Source of the DNA: Fidelibacterota bacterium UBA7300 | GTDB taxonomy: Bacteria > Fidelibacterota > Marinisomatia > Marinisomatales > UBA2128 | DNA: 15,012 nucleotides | Assembly: GCA_002471865.1 (NCBI GenBank) | Contig: DKQU01000085.1 | Span: 1 to 15,012, forward strand | Direction of reading: 5' to 3' | Shown: piece by piece, positions 14,961 through 15,012 of the stretch | How positions within the stretch are numbered: position 1 is the stretch's first letter | Layout of the letters: every line of letters begins with the position of its first letter | Made by a program: the position numbers and the translations under genes | Notes under the pieces: model-generated | Seen by the model: only the letters and a program-made list of their open reading frames with translations | Told to the model about the DNA's origin: nothing | The model's database searches: none

Positions 14961-15012
14961 GGGCGCTTAGCTCAGCTGGTTCAGAGCACCGCCCTTACAA
15001 GGCGGGGGTCAC
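14961..15012 (+). tRNA. tRNA-Val(UAC), cut by the window end
   Basis: The 5' acceptor strand GGGCGCT and spacer TA are followed by a D arm (stem GCTC/GAGC, loop with GG) and an anticodon arm CCGCC / CTTACAA / GGCGG. These fold in the standard geometry, with anticodon TAC at 14996-14998 and the expected T before it and A after it. TAC reads valine codons GTA/GTG. The variable loop has begun (GGGTCAC); the T arm and the 3' acceptor strand lie beyond the window. It starts 12 bases after the lon stop, on the same strand. Confidence 0.93.

Noticed and set aside
1..15012. CRISPR arrays, insertion sequences, phage genes, toxin-antitoxin or defence systems
   Set aside because: No direct repeat arrays, transposase or integrase motifs, terminal inverted repeats or defence-type domains were seen; the content is mostly conserved housekeeping genes.

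Overview
The window is a run of 14 protein genes, all on the + strand, plus the 5' part of a tRNA gene at the right edge. Most of it is core metabolism, DNA repair and protein quality control. The best clue to the organism is the first gene, a secreted protein ending in a type IX secretion (T9SS type A) sorting domain with the 'LYQNFPNPFN' signature. That signature is typical of the FCB/Bacteroidota side of the bacterial tree, including Marinimicrobia (SAR406), Ignavibacteria, Calditrichota and KSB1-like lineages. Together with the fused alpha/beta E1 gene this suggests a Marinimicrobia-like or related FCB bacterium. This is an inference, because no rRNA or other marker is present.

Layout. 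2-2792: a 5'-truncated T9SS cargo protein, a two-CBS-domain protein and an overlapping lipoprotein with a beta-barrel-like pattern. 2793-3074: 282 bases without a confident gene, holding a 35-codon orphan reading frame. 3075-4081: a small degenerate response-regulator receiver and endonuclease III (nth). 4082-4172: a gap holding a perfect 21-bp palindrome just before the folE ribosome binding site. 4173-5608: folE (GTP cyclohydrolase I) and nfo (endonuclease IV), overlapping by one base. 5618-12479: a tightly packed lipoate / 2-oxoacid dehydrogenase operon of lpdA, lipB, fused E1 alpha-beta, E2, lipA and a membrane-anchored protein of unknown function. 12480-12563: a short gap with a near-consensus sigma-54 (-24/-12) promoter and a strong ribosome binding site for lon. 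12564-14948: Lon protease. 14961-15012: tRNA-Val(UAC), cut off by the window end.

How the genes work together. lpdA, E1 and E2 are the E3, E1 and E2 parts of one 2-oxoacid dehydrogenase complex, most like the branched-chain (2-oxoisovalerate) type. lipB and lipA make the lipoyl cofactor directly on its carrier domain, so the operon encodes a complex together with its cofactor assembly. nth and nfo act in sequence in base excision repair: a glycosylase/AP lyase, then an AP endonuclease that cleans the 3' ends.

No new multi-gene system is visible. The observations most worth a second look are regulatory: the sigma-54 promoter before lon, with a palindrome about 110 bp upstream, and the 21-bp palindrome before folE. 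Less certain are the degenerate receiver next to nth, the conserved-looking unknown protein after lipA, and the orphan reading frame at 2887.
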